Assembly: GCA_029558535.1 (NCBI GenBank)
Contig: JAKQEK010000457.1
Coordinates: 1 to 53,624, forward strand
Direction: 5' to 3'
Length of the DNA: 53,624 nucleotides
Origin: Bacteroidota bacterium
GTDB lineage: Bacteria > Bacteroidota > Bacteroidia > Bacteroidales > ML635J-15
The first letter of the stretch is position 1. Each line of letters begins with the position of its first letter. A program made the position numbers and the translations under genes. A model generated the notes under the pieces. That model was not told where the DNA came from. It worked only from the letters and a program-made list of their open reading frames with translations, and ran no database searches. Shown here one piece after another: positions 34,492 through 42,520 of the stretch.

Positions 34492-36372
34492 TTATATCTT
34501 CTCAAATCTCAAACTTTCAATTTCTTTATCAGAAAATATTCTTACAATATAAGTGCCTTGATTTAAATCACTTATATTCAAAATTGTTTCACATCCTGCT
34601 ATTTTACCCTTAAAAACTACTTGTCCTGTAATGTTTATAATCTCAAAGTATCTTGCGTCAATATCTTCGTTAATTGTAAAAATCAGGTTTTCGTTTGCCG
34701 GATTGGGATAAATTTTAATCTCAGATTTTTTAACAATCTGGTTTTTTGTATCCTCATCGCTCAAAAACTCAATTTTTGAAATTCTTTCGGAGTTGTGATA
34801 CACTTTGTTCGTGGCAATAAGAGTGTCCCCGCTAACGTACATCTGCCCTCCGTTATTTAAATTATTATCAAATCTAGGATAATTTGAAGAACTAACGTCT
34901 AATCTGATTTTGTGACCCGGAAGAAATGTATGGGCAAGATCCGGCATGACAATCTCTATTTCATAAATTTCACCAATTTGCATAAAATTGGTATCATTGA
35001 CCGTAAAGCCATCTCTGAATCGCATTCTAAAAATGTTATCGCACAAAATCATACTTCTGTTATCGGGATATACATCGCAAAGTCTTATTGCAAAATCGGT
35101 ATCAAGTCTGTCTGAAGATACGTGTAATGTTACAGTAGCTTTTCCTAGAACCATAATCGGCTCAGCTAACACTTCAGTAGAAAACACAAGGATATCATCA
35201 CGAGATTCAACTTCAAGCGACTGATCGTAAGGCCCTTGCTGTAAATCCTGACGAAGCGTTGGTCCTCCAACAGTTGGAGAAGGGTCGCGAGGGTCATAAA
35301 CAATTTGAGAAAAACCATTCGGAATTGTAGGCTCATTTGTATCAAGACCACCTTCGCTTGTGAGGTAGTAAACTCTGGGAGTAAGTCCTTCGGGAGGCCA
35401 AATTTCTGTTTGTTTCCAAATCATATCCCCCATCTGGAAATACTGAATACTTGGATTTGCTGTGGGCCAGGCATTGTCGGCATCGAGCAGATAATATGCA
35501 AAAAATTCCAGTGCTTTTACGGTACTCCATTCAGCTGCTTCGGGGAAAAATAGTTCTCCTTGTTGCTCCGTTCCGACTTGAGCCATTCCAAATCCCCCAT
35601 GTGCCCAAGGACCAATCAGAAACTTATGTTCGTCACGCACCGAGATATCTGATAATTCGCGCATATCATCAAAATATTTTACCATTTCGATAATATTATG
35701 ATCGTACCAACCACCAATCAATAGCATAGGAATCTTAAATCGGTCAGGATAGAAATACAAATTCTCGATGTAAGTCCATGTTGCATTAAAATGCGGATTT
35801 GCAAGTAAAGTTGCTGACATCCCATATCCAAGAGCATCAAGCTGATCAACATATTCTTTGCGATAAACACCATACGGGTAGTAGGTTTGATATAGGAACT
35901 CGGGACTGGCAACCAAAGGCACTGCACAAATATGAGCAGGATGTTGCTCACGAGCTGTTTCGTACTGAATTTTGCCTAATGCCGAAGGTCCCCATGTACC
36001 TACTTTGCCATTAGACCACTCTTGCTGTGTTATCCATTCTATTACATCATAACCGTCTTGACCTCGATTCATTCCTGATACTGCAGCAGCAGCGCTAGCA
36101 TAAAAACCCCGCCAGTCAACAATAACGAAGTTATAAGGACTTGAGGATAAGTTTATACCAACATTTAGAGGTAATCCATAACGATAGTATAATTTATTGT
36201 AAGGTGTTTGAATTAAAATAGTAGGTCTGGCTTCTTCTGTATCAGGGATATAAATATCGGCTGCCAGAAATTTACTGTCACGCATTTGTATCGAAACCGT
36301 CTGAGGCGTTAAGGGCTGTGCAAAAGAAGATAATCCCAAAAAGCAAAGAATAATAATAAATAACATTTTCAT
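34492..36372 (-). CDS. CocE/NonD-family hydrolase with T9SS sorting tail
   Basis: About 626 residues from the ATG at 36372; the longer frame from 36405 adds residues ahead of a clean signal peptide (MKMLFIIILCFLGLSSFAQ). The alpha/beta hydrolase domain carries VDWRGFYAS and GTWGPSALGKIQ with the nucleophile serine about residue 130, GWYDHN with the acid, and GPWAHGG with the histidine. The galactose-binding-like X-Pro dipeptidyl-peptidase C-terminal domain runs about 330-530 (LDVSSSNYPRFDNN). Residues 545 on form a T9SS sorting domain (IYPNPANENL to SLRFEKI). Relatives cleave esters such as cocaine, glutaryl-cephalosporins or X-Pro peptides; substrate here is unknown. Surface or extracellular. 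Confidence 0.88.
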   Translation of the reverse strand: MKMLFIIILCFLGLSSFAQPLTPQTVSIQMRDSKFLAADIYIPDTEEARPTILIQTPYNKLYYRYGLPLNVGINLSSSPYNFVIVDWRGFYASAAAAVSGMNRGQDGYDVIEWITQQEWSNGKVGTWGPSALGKIQYETAREQHPAHICAVPLVASPEFLYQTYYPYGVYRKEYVDQLDALGYGMSATLLANPHFNATWTYIENLYFYPDRFKIPMLLIGGWYDHNIIEMVKYFDDMRELSDISVRDEHKFLIGPWAHGGFGMAQVGTEQQGELFFPEAAEWSTVKALEFFAYYLLDADNAWPTANPSIQYFQMGDMIWKQTEIWPPEGLTPRVYYLTSEGGLDTNEPTIPNGFSQIVYDPRDPSPTVGGPTLRQDLQQGPYDQSLEVESRDDILVFSTEVLAEPIMVLGKATVTLHVSSDRLDTDFAIRLCDVYPDNRSMILCDNIFRMRFRDGFTVNDTNFMQIGEIYEIEIVMPDLAHTFLPGHKIRLDVSSSNYPRFDNNLNNGGQMYVSGDTLIATNKVYHNSERISKIEFLSDEDTKNQIVKKSEIKIYPNPANENLIFTINEDIDARYFEIINITGQVVFKGKIAGCETILNISDLNQGTYIVRIFSDKEIESLRFEKI

Positions 36373-36510
36373 AATCTTGTTTATTTTGAAATGCAATTTA
36401 TACATAATTTTGATGTAATATAAAAATTAAGAATTTTACTTTGAACTTTCTTACATATTTAAAGTTAAATTAACATTAAAAACCAATCTTTGTAAGCTAA
36501 GAGCATTGAA

Positions 36511-37413
36511 ATGAAAAAAGTGTTGATTACAGGAGGAACAGGTTTGGTCGGACGAACCTTATCTGCAAGATTGCACAGCTTGGGTTACGAAGTTAGAATT
36601 TTGAGCAGAAAGAAGTTTACAAGCGATCAGTACAAAAGCTTCTATTGGATTCCTGAAGAAAAATATGTTGATGAGACTGCATTTGACGAAATTGATTACA
36701 TTGTGCATCTGTCAGGTGAAAATCTTGGTGCGCGAAGATGGTCGAAAAAGCAAAAGCAAAAAATCTTCGATAGTAGGGTAAAAACAGCGGAGTTATTATT
36801 TAAAAAAGTAAGTGCACTAAAAGTAAATCTAAAAGCTTTTGTATCTGCTTCGGCTGTTGGCATATATCCTACTTTTTCGAAAGGAGAAGAGTATTATATT
36901 GAAAAAGATATTTATGGTACCGGATTTACAGCTCAAGTTTGTATCGCCTGGGAAAATGCTGCCGATAATTTTAAAAATGCAGGTATCAGAACTGTAAAAA
37001 TCAGAACCGGTTTGGTTCAGGACAAGAAAGATCCTGCTTTGAAAAAAATTCTTATGCTTTCTAAGTTTGGTATTCTTCCTGTTTTTGGTCGTGGCAAACA
37101 ATATTATCCATGGATTCATATAGACGATTTAGTAAATATTTATGTTGCTGCAATCGAGAATGAAAATTTTGAAGATTCCTTTAATGCAGTTGCTCCAGAT
37201 TTCTTGACTAATGAGCAGTATGTGCAAACATTAAAATCTGTTTTGGGTAAACGAATCATTTTTCACATTCCTGCCTTTGTAATAAAACTTCTGTTCGGAG
37301 AGATGTCGGAGATTGTTCTAAAAGGAACAAAAATACAGAGTAAGTTGCATTCGAATGGGTTTAAATTTACGTATCCAGAACTAAAGTCGGCACTGAGCAG
37401 TTTGCTTAAATAA
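36511..37413 (+). CDS. TIGR01777-family SDR epimerase
   Basis: 300 residues. An extended short-chain dehydrogenase/reductase with an N-terminal NAD(P) loop TGGTGLVG (7-14), followed by YWIPEEKYVDE, HLSGENLGARRWSKKQKQKI and the SRV close of that helix, SASAVGIYP at the third strand, and the C-terminal DUF1731-type region (FGEMSEIVLKGTKIQ). That set is typical of the SulA/YfcH (SDR39U1) group, whose substrate is not established. Start at ATG 36511; single gene with no clear partner. Confidence 0.88.
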   Translation: MKKVLITGGTGLVGRTLSARLHSLGYEVRILSRKKFTSDQYKSFYWIPEEKYVDETAFDEIDYIVHLSGENLGARRWSKKQKQKIFDSRVKTAELLFKKVSALKVNLKAFVSASAVGIYPTFSKGEEYYIEKDIYGTGFTAQVCIAWENAADNFKNAGIRTVKIRTGLVQDKKDPALKKILMLSKFGILPVFGRGKQYYPWIHIDDLVNIYVAAIENENFEDSFNAVAPDFLTNEQYVQTLKSVLGKRIIFHIPAFVIKLLFGEMSEIVLKGTKIQSKLHSNGFKFTYPELKSALSSLLK

Positions 37414-37529
37414 AAATTCGCGGCACACTTCACTTTGTTCCATTTCACCCAATAAAATGCTGAATCATAACGAAACATTTTGATCCTGAATTATCTCACC
37501 CACTTTAATATCTTAATACTGCATAAGTT

Positions 37530-38018
37530 TTAATTTAGCAGTCCTTTGTCTAAACCAATTTTCAATTCAGCATTTTTGCAATTCTTTTTCTGGATGTAAT
37601 TTATGTAAACAGGTTTTGAATTAAGGTCAGTATAAATTGTTACATCGCAAACTTCATTTGCTGAAACAATTTCTTTCATTTCGGGATAGATTATGCTTAC
37701 ATAATTGTAAAGCTGCTTTGAATTCGCCTTGTTTTTGGTACGCAAAGTTACAGTCTGAATTTCGGAATTGCAGAAAAGTGTTTCGTAAACACAATTCTGC
37801 ACCGGACCAACTTTAGCTTCTGTAAATTCAAATATGCCATAACCTATTTTATTCGAAAATTCGCTTGGGTTATCTGTTCCAAAAACATATTCGTACCCTA
37901 CATGACGTAAAGTATCAAATTCTGCCGGAAAAGTCATTGTAGTTCGATTTGGAATTCCTTGGGAAAATAACCCAAACGAGGTAAAAAGATAGAGTGAAAA
38001 GATGCTTAATTGTTTCAT
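37530..38018 (-). CDS. Small exported protein of unknown function
   Basis: 162 residues with a signal peptide (about 1-19, ends LFSQ). The mature part is strand-rich with four cysteines: CVYETLFCNSE and two near the end (CDVTIY, KKNCKN). No family recognised. Single gene between the epimerase and a metallophosphoesterase; nothing in the surroundings suggests a role. A 20-base motif at its stop recurs at the stop of the 45439 gene. Confidence 0.55.
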   Translation of the reverse strand: MKQLSIFSLYLFTSFGLFSQGIPNRTTMTFPAEFDTLRHVGYEYVFGTDNPSEFSNKIGYGIFEFTEAKVGPVQNCVYETLFCNSEIQTVTLRTKNKANSKQLYNYVSIIYPEMKEIVSANEVCDVTIYTDLNSKPVYINYIQKKNCKNAELKIGLDKGLLN

Positions 38019-38141
38019 AATTGTGTGTTTATATGCAAACGATAAAAAATTATAAAAATTATATTGGATGTGGAATAAAAAAAAATTAGCAACAACCCCC
38101 TCTCTAACAATGAATTAATAAGGTCTCGACAATAATAAATC

Positions 38142-38903
38142 TCAGATTTCAAACACTGCATCTCTTCTAAACTGTTCGTTTTCGCCATATTTTACATACC
38201 CCAACTGATTATTTATCAAGATGGTTTTTACTATTTTAAATTCAGGAATATTCTGATGATGGTGCCCATAAATCCAAAAATCGGGGCCCGATTCACTTAT
38301 TAAATCAAAAAGCTCAACAACAAATGCATCGTTTAAAATATCATTTTTAAATCTTTCAGGATAATTCAAATAAGTTGGAATGTGATGAGTTAAAACAATA
38401 GTTTTAGCATTTTTTAAATTTTTAAGCTGTTTAGTTATAAAATCTAAACAACTCTGATGAACTTCATTAAAAATTGTTGCTGAAAGTTTCCACCCATTAT
38501 ATCGAATAATTCTAAAATCATTCATATTATATTCGACCATCCCGTGATTTCTATCTCCTATTTTTGACCACAGAGTGGACATAATAAGGCTAAAAGAAGA
38601 TTCCTCAATAACTGTATTATTAGCTAAAGTCACATTGGGTAAAATATTTTCACAAAAACTTCCTGATTTCAATGCTAAATCAGACTGATAATATTCATGA
38701 TTCCCCGGAACCCAATATGTTTGCCGGAAGTTATCAGAAAGATATTTAAAAAAATCTTTGTGCTTATCTAACTCACTAAATAATACAATATCGCCGGCCA
38801 ATAGCAATATTTCACCAACAGGAACAATCGGTTTTTCCCTTAATAATATTTTATTATCAGGAAATTCTATATGCAAATCTGAACAATACTGTACTTTCAT
38901 CAT
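38142..38903 (-). CDS. Metallophosphoesterase
   Basis: 253 residues of the calcineurin-like fold without a signal peptide, so cytoplasmic. Motifs: CSDLHIEF (D9, H11), LLAGDIVLF, VPGNHEYY, LTHHIPTY and the final YGHHHQN. All metal ligands are present. The LSDNFRQTYWVPGNHEYY context fits small phosphatases or nucleases acting on nucleotides or phosphodiesters, but the substrate cannot be read off. Divergent from ispE with 76 bases between the starts. Confidence 0.88.
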   Translation of the reverse strand: MMKVQYCSDLHIEFPDNKILLREKPIVPVGEILLLAGDIVLFSELDKHKDFFKYLSDNFRQTYWVPGNHEYYQSDLALKSGSFCENILPNVTLANNTVIEESSFSLIMSTLWSKIGDRNHGMVEYNMNDFRIIRYNGWKLSATIFNEVHQSCLDFITKQLKNLKNAKTIVLTHHIPTYLNYPERFKNDILNDAFVVELFDLISESGPDFWIYGHHHQNIPEFKIVKTILINNQLGYVKYGENEQFRRDAVFEI

Positions 38904-38967
38904 TATTATTTCGCCCGTAAAAATAATAAAATGATAATATTAAACTCTTACGAAAAATTAAAATTAC

Positions 38968-38975
38968 TAACTTTA
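38968..38975 (+). promoter_or_regulatory. Possible -7 box for ispE, nearly leaderless
   Basis: TAACTTTA ends four bases before the ATG at 38980. The sequence TTTACCAC(A/G)TG here is the same as at the porin gene start. With this box the message would begin at or next to the start codon. Confidence 0.3.
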
Positions 38976-38979
38976 CCAC

Positions 38980-39786
38980 ATGATTTGTTTTCCAAATATT
39001 AAAATAAACATAGGTCTCGATATTTTATCTAAACGAGAAGATGGTTATCACAATATAGAAACTGTCTTTTACCCGATTGCATACGAGGATATTCTTGAGA
39101 TATTACCCTCTGAAAAATTTGAACTAATTAACCATGGGCTAATAATTGACTGCCCGACCGAAAAAAATCTTTGTTATAAAGCTTTCAAAATAATTGAGGA
39201 ACGCTATGATATACCTCCGGTTAAAATTATCTTATACAAAAACGTCCCCTTTGGTACGGGGCTCGGTTCGGGTTCATCAGATGCAGCACACACTCTTATT
39301 TTACTCAATAAACTTTTTAAACTTAATATTTCTGAAATAGAGTTACTTAATTATGCTTCCTTATTAGGTGCTGACTGTGCATTTTTTATTAAAAACAAAC
39401 CTGTTTCGGCTACCGGGATTGGCAATATTTTCAAGGAAATTAATCTTAATCTTTCGGGCAAATCCATTGTTATATGTTTTCCTGATTTAAAAGTAAATAC
39501 TGCAAATGCATACAAAAATTGTAAACCTCAAAAACCTCAGCAAAGTTTAGATTATCTTATAAATTTACCAACATCACACTGGAGAAATAGTATCAAAAAC
39601 GATTTTGAAGATACTATTTTTAAAGAATATCCCGTTTTAAAAAAGATAAAAAACGAATTATATAAAAATGGGGCTATTTATGCTCAAATGTCAGGAAGCG
39701 GTTCGGCAATTTATGGTATTTTTGAAACAAAACCAAAGAAATTAAATTTGACTAATTGCAAAACTATTAATATTTTTACATTATAA
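38980..39786 (+). CDS. ispE: 4-diphosphocytidyl-2-C-methyl-D-erythritol kinase
   Basis: 268 residues, a GHMP kinase of the non-mevalonate isoprenoid pathway. It phosphorylates the 2-hydroxyl of CDP-ME. Visible marks: N-terminal NIGLDILSKREDGYHNIETVF and the glycine-rich ATP loop VPFGTGLGSGSSDAAH (89-104), with D101 near the catalytic position, plus C-terminal MSGSGSAIYGIF. Slightly short (usual about 280). It stands at the head of a likely three-gene unit: the lipoprotein gene starts 19 bases after its stop. Confidence 0.95.
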   Translation: MICFPNIKINIGLDILSKREDGYHNIETVFYPIAYEDILEILPSEKFELINHGLIIDCPTEKNLCYKAFKIIEERYDIPPVKIILYKNVPFGTGLGSGSSDAAHTLILLNKLFKLNISEIELLNYASLLGADCAFFIKNKPVSATGIGNIFKEINLNLSGKSIVICFPDLKVNTANAYKNCKPQKPQQSLDYLINLPTSHWRNSIKNDFEDTIFKEYPVLKKIKNELYKNGAIYAQMSGSGSAIYGIFETKPKKLNLTNCKTINIFTL

Positions 39787-39804
39787 AACCAAACAACTAA
39801 AATT

Positions 39805-40182
39805 ATGAGAATACCAAAAATTAAATCTTCGATTTACAAAAGAGTGCTTGGCATATTTGGTGCTGCAGGCTTTCTTGTAACTTTTCAGGCTTGCTATGGA
39901 ACTCCTCAAAATTATGCAAATATTGAAGGAAATATAAGTGACAAAGATACTCAACAAGGGGTTGAAGGACTTAAAGTCAATATTATATCAGATTCTGACT
40001 CTTTAAGTACAACAACCGACTCAAATGGTAATTTCTATACAGGTATAATTACAAACGACAGAAATTTGCAAATTACAGTTGAAGATATTGACGGAGAGCA
40101 AAACGGAAGTTACAATGCTTACGATTTTTCGACTGATTTTAAGAATGAGCCAATAAAAATTACTCTCAACGAGAATATATAA
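39805..40182 (+). CDS. Lipoprotein of the rSAM/lipoprotein system
   Basis: 125 residues. Basic N-terminus, hydrophobic core and lipobox TFQAC place a lipid-modified Cys at residue 30, the only cysteine, followed by YGTPQ. Residues 36-122 form a small beta-sandwich domain that reads like a carboxypeptidase-regulatory/Ig-type fold (EGNISDKDTQQGVEGLKVNI, TTDSNGNFYTG). EDIDGEQNGSY at 93-103 matches, as I recall, a conserved D-x-D-G-x-x-N-G motif of this family and is a natural candidate for the site that the radical SAM enzyme changes. Stop overlaps the ATG of that enzyme (TAATG). Role unknown. Confidence 0.85.
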   Translation: MRIPKIKSSIYKRVLGIFGAAGFLVTFQACYGTPQNYANIEGNISDKDTQQGVEGLKVNIISDSDSLSTTTDSNGNFYTGIITNDRNLQITVEDIDGEQNGSYNAYDFSTDFKNEPIKITLNENI

Positions 40183-41252
40183 TGTCAGTCAGTATAAGAC
40201 AAAGTCTGGTTAAAAAACTCTTTGCCGGCTTTGCTAAAAATGAAGCTAAACTTCACAAGTTAAGTTATTTATTTTGGGAATGTACACTTCGCTGTAATCT
40301 AAACTGTTTACATTGTGGCAGCGACTGTAAAAAGGAAAGCCGTGTTAAAGATATGCCTGCCAATGATTTCATAAAAGTCCTTGAAGAAATAAAATCTGAA
40401 TATAATCCAGGCGAAGTTATGATTGTTCTTACAGGAGGAGAACCTCTTATGCGTAAGGACCTCGAAGACTGCGGCAAAAGAATTTCTGCTCTCGGATATC
40501 CCTGGGGAATGGTAACCAATGGATTTATGCTTAGTAAAAACAGATTTGACGAATTAGTCAAATCAGGATTGAGAGCAATCACACTTAGCATGGATGGACT
40601 TGAAGATAATCATAATTGGTTGAGAGGAAACAAAAATTCATTTGCAGCAGTCGAAAACGCATTAGAAATTATTGCCGGAGAAGAAAAAGTTATTCATGAT
40701 GTGGTTACTTGCGTTAATAAACGAAATATAGCAGAACTTGAAGAAATACGAAATAAGTTAATTAACCATGGCGTAAAAGCCTGGCGTCTGTTTACTATTG
40801 CCCCTATTGGCAGAGCTACCAATTATTCAGAACTAAATCTTAGCAAAGATGAAATAAAATATCTGTTTGATTATATTGTCGAATCTAGAAAAGACGACAG
40901 AATTACCACATCCTTCAGTTGTGAATCTTATGCCGGAGTATATGATCATCAAATTCGTGACGGACTTTTCTTTTGCCGGGCAGGAATAAACATTGGTTCT
41001 GTTTTAGCAGACGGTTCTGTGTCTGCCTGTCCAAACAATAATCCCAGTTTTGTTCAGGGAAACATATATAATGAATCATTTCTTAGTATTTGGAATAATA
41101 AATTTGAATCTATGAGGAATAGAAGCTGGATGAAAAACGGAATTTGTAAAACCTGTAAAGATTTTAAGTACTGTAATGGCGGAGCAATGCATTTAAGAGA
41201 AAATTGTAATAGCGAGATATTAAAATGTTTGTGGCATGAAATTCACAAATAA
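40182..41252 (+). CDS. Radical SAM/SPASM enzyme of the rSAM/lipoprotein system
   Basis: 356 residues. The radical SAM cluster is C38-x3-C42-x2-C45 (CNLNCLHC) with two more cysteines nearby (C34, C49); LTGGEPL at 83-89 binds SAM. The C-terminal SPASM domain has a cysteine pattern including FCRAG, SACPN, then C322-x2-C325-x5-C331 (CKTCKDFKYC), C342 and C349, enough for two auxiliary 4Fe-4S clusters. SPASM enzymes usually alter a peptide or protein. The start codon overlaps the lipoprotein stop by one base, so the lipoprotein is the obvious partner. The family pair TIGR04133/TIGR04134 is known from Bacteroidota but its chemistry is not described. Confidence 0.9.
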   Translation: MSVSIRQSLVKKLFAGFAKNEAKLHKLSYLFWECTLRCNLNCLHCGSDCKKESRVKDMPANDFIKVLEEIKSEYNPGEVMIVLTGGEPLMRKDLEDCGKRISALGYPWGMVTNGFMLSKNRFDELVKSGLRAITLSMDGLEDNHNWLRGNKNSFAAVENALEIIAGEEKVIHDVVTCVNKRNIAELEEIRNKLINHGVKAWRLFTIAPIGRATNYSELNLSKDEIKYLFDYIVESRKDDRITTSFSCESYAGVYDHQIRDGLFFCRAGINIGSVLADGSVSACPNNNPSFVQGNIYNESFLSIWNNKFESMRNRSWMKNGICKTCKDFKYCNGGAMHLRENCNSEILKCLWHEIHK

Positions 41253-41261
41253 GCAGTGTGA

Positions 41262-42287
41262 TTAATTTTCTATCCTGACCGATTCAGTTATTTCTTTTAG
41301 ACTGTCTATAGCTTCTTTAGAATCTCCAATTAATATAATATGAAACTTCAGTCCTTTTCCTATTTTGTTGGCTTCACCCTGATATTCGAGTAAGAACTTT
41401 TTTTGATTTGGCTTTTTAAAATAAAATCCACGCATTCTATTTCCCAAAAAAGCTCCATTCACCACGCTGTTCTCTCCTTGTGTGAAACCATAACTATTAT
41501 AAAACCAAACAGGATTTTTACCCAAATATATTATAGCCTTACAATTAGGATCTTCATTGACTTTTTTCACAGGCAAAATACTAAATATCATAAAATCGAA
41601 GCCCTCTTCGGTTTGAAGAATGTGTTTTTCGGGTAAATTAAAGACAAGTTTTTGATCTGTTTTAAATATATTCTTACTTACTTCCCTAGCGGTCAAATTA
41701 AGCATTCTTTCTCCACATTCAAGAGTACTAAAAATCCTTTCAGTCAAATACAAGTAATCTTCCCAACTATGCATTGATATAGAATTTAAATATACGTCTA
41801 ACTTAATGAGCATAGAATCCGTACATTGTACCCATAAGCTGTTTATTAAAAAAGTACTTGAACTCTCCTCAAACCTGCAGGGAGTGGCTGAAATTGCAAT
41901 ATGCAAACTGTCTTCAGAAATAACTCGCACGGCTCCCGGAAGTTGATTATAATTTCTGTCTCCTGCATATTTCTGTTCAAGATATGTAAATAAATCAGAA
42001 ACAGAGTACAAATACAATTCCTGAGCAAAGATAACCATACGCTGGTCCTCAATATCAAAATAAATTCTCGTCTCTTTGTCCTGATTAGTTTGAGCTGAAG
42101 TATTTCCACCTTGCCTCGACATAACAAATGCAGAATCAGGACATGTTAAAAACACTCTGCCATTTAATACCGAAATTTTTTGATTTAAAGATATATCTGC
42201 TACAGAAACATTAACTATTGTATCATTTTGTGCATAAAAACAATATTCGAAAAATAATATTAAAAATAAAGTTATTCCTATTTTCAT
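41262..42287 (-). CDS. Exported protein of unknown function
   Basis: 341 residues with a signal peptide (about 1-19, ends FYAQ). The rest is a mixed alpha/beta chain: a region with YFDIEDQRMVIFAQEL, a middle region with three cysteines, and an end with GLKFHIILIGDSKEAIDSLKEI. I recognise no family. It converges on the radical SAM gene with nine bases between the stops, but on the other strand, so a shared role is not implied. Stable, full-length and with normal composition for the window. Confidence 0.6.
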   Translation of the reverse strand: MKIGITLFLILFFEYCFYAQNDTIVNVSVADISLNQKISVLNGRVFLTCPDSAFVMSRQGGNTSAQTNQDKETRIYFDIEDQRMVIFAQELYLYSVSDLFTYLEQKYAGDRNYNQLPGAVRVISEDSLHIAISATPCRFEESSSTFLINSLWVQCTDSMLIKLDVYLNSISMHSWEDYLYLTERIFSTLECGERMLNLTAREVSKNIFKTDQKLVFNLPEKHILQTEEGFDFMIFSILPVKKVNEDPNCKAIIYLGKNPVWFYNSYGFTQGENSVVNGAFLGNRMRGFYFKKPNQKKFLLEYQGEANKIGKGLKFHIILIGDSKEAIDSLKEITESVRIEN

Positions 42288-42398
42288 TTGTTTTCTGCTT
42301 TAATACTTATTTCAAAATTAACTAATATTTTCTTACAAAGCAAAATCATCTAAATACTGCCTAAATTTAGACTATTTTATTTAAATTTTGTTAATATA

Positions 42399-42430
42399 TT
42401 TGTGTGATATTTTTATTTTGCGTATTTTTG
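42399..42430 (+). promoter_or_regulatory. Promoter of the Ca2+ ATPase gene
   Basis: TTTG at 42399-42402, a 20-base spacer, and TATTTTTG at 42423-42430, a full consensus match. Transcription should begin near 42437, inside the dyad that overlaps the promoter. Confidence 0.6.
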
Positions 42431-42450
42431 ACCAAACGTTCAGTCAAAAA
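42425..42450. promoter_or_regulatory. TetR-like 26-bp dyad over the ATPase promoter
   Basis: The arms TTTTTGAC and GTCAAAAA are perfect complements; the centre is AACGTT, itself a palindrome, flanked by mismatched CA and CA. The pattern GAC-x2-AACGTT-x2-GTC is of the kind bound by TetR/AcrR repressors. It covers the -7 box and the likely start point. A second half-like site, TTTGACTAAAC, lies at 42463. No TetR gene is in this window. Confidence 0.5.
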
Positions 42451-42520
42451 CAAGAATATTGATTTGACTAAACAATAGAATTCAGGCTTAATGCTTGATA
42501 TTGCTTAATAGTATTAAATT

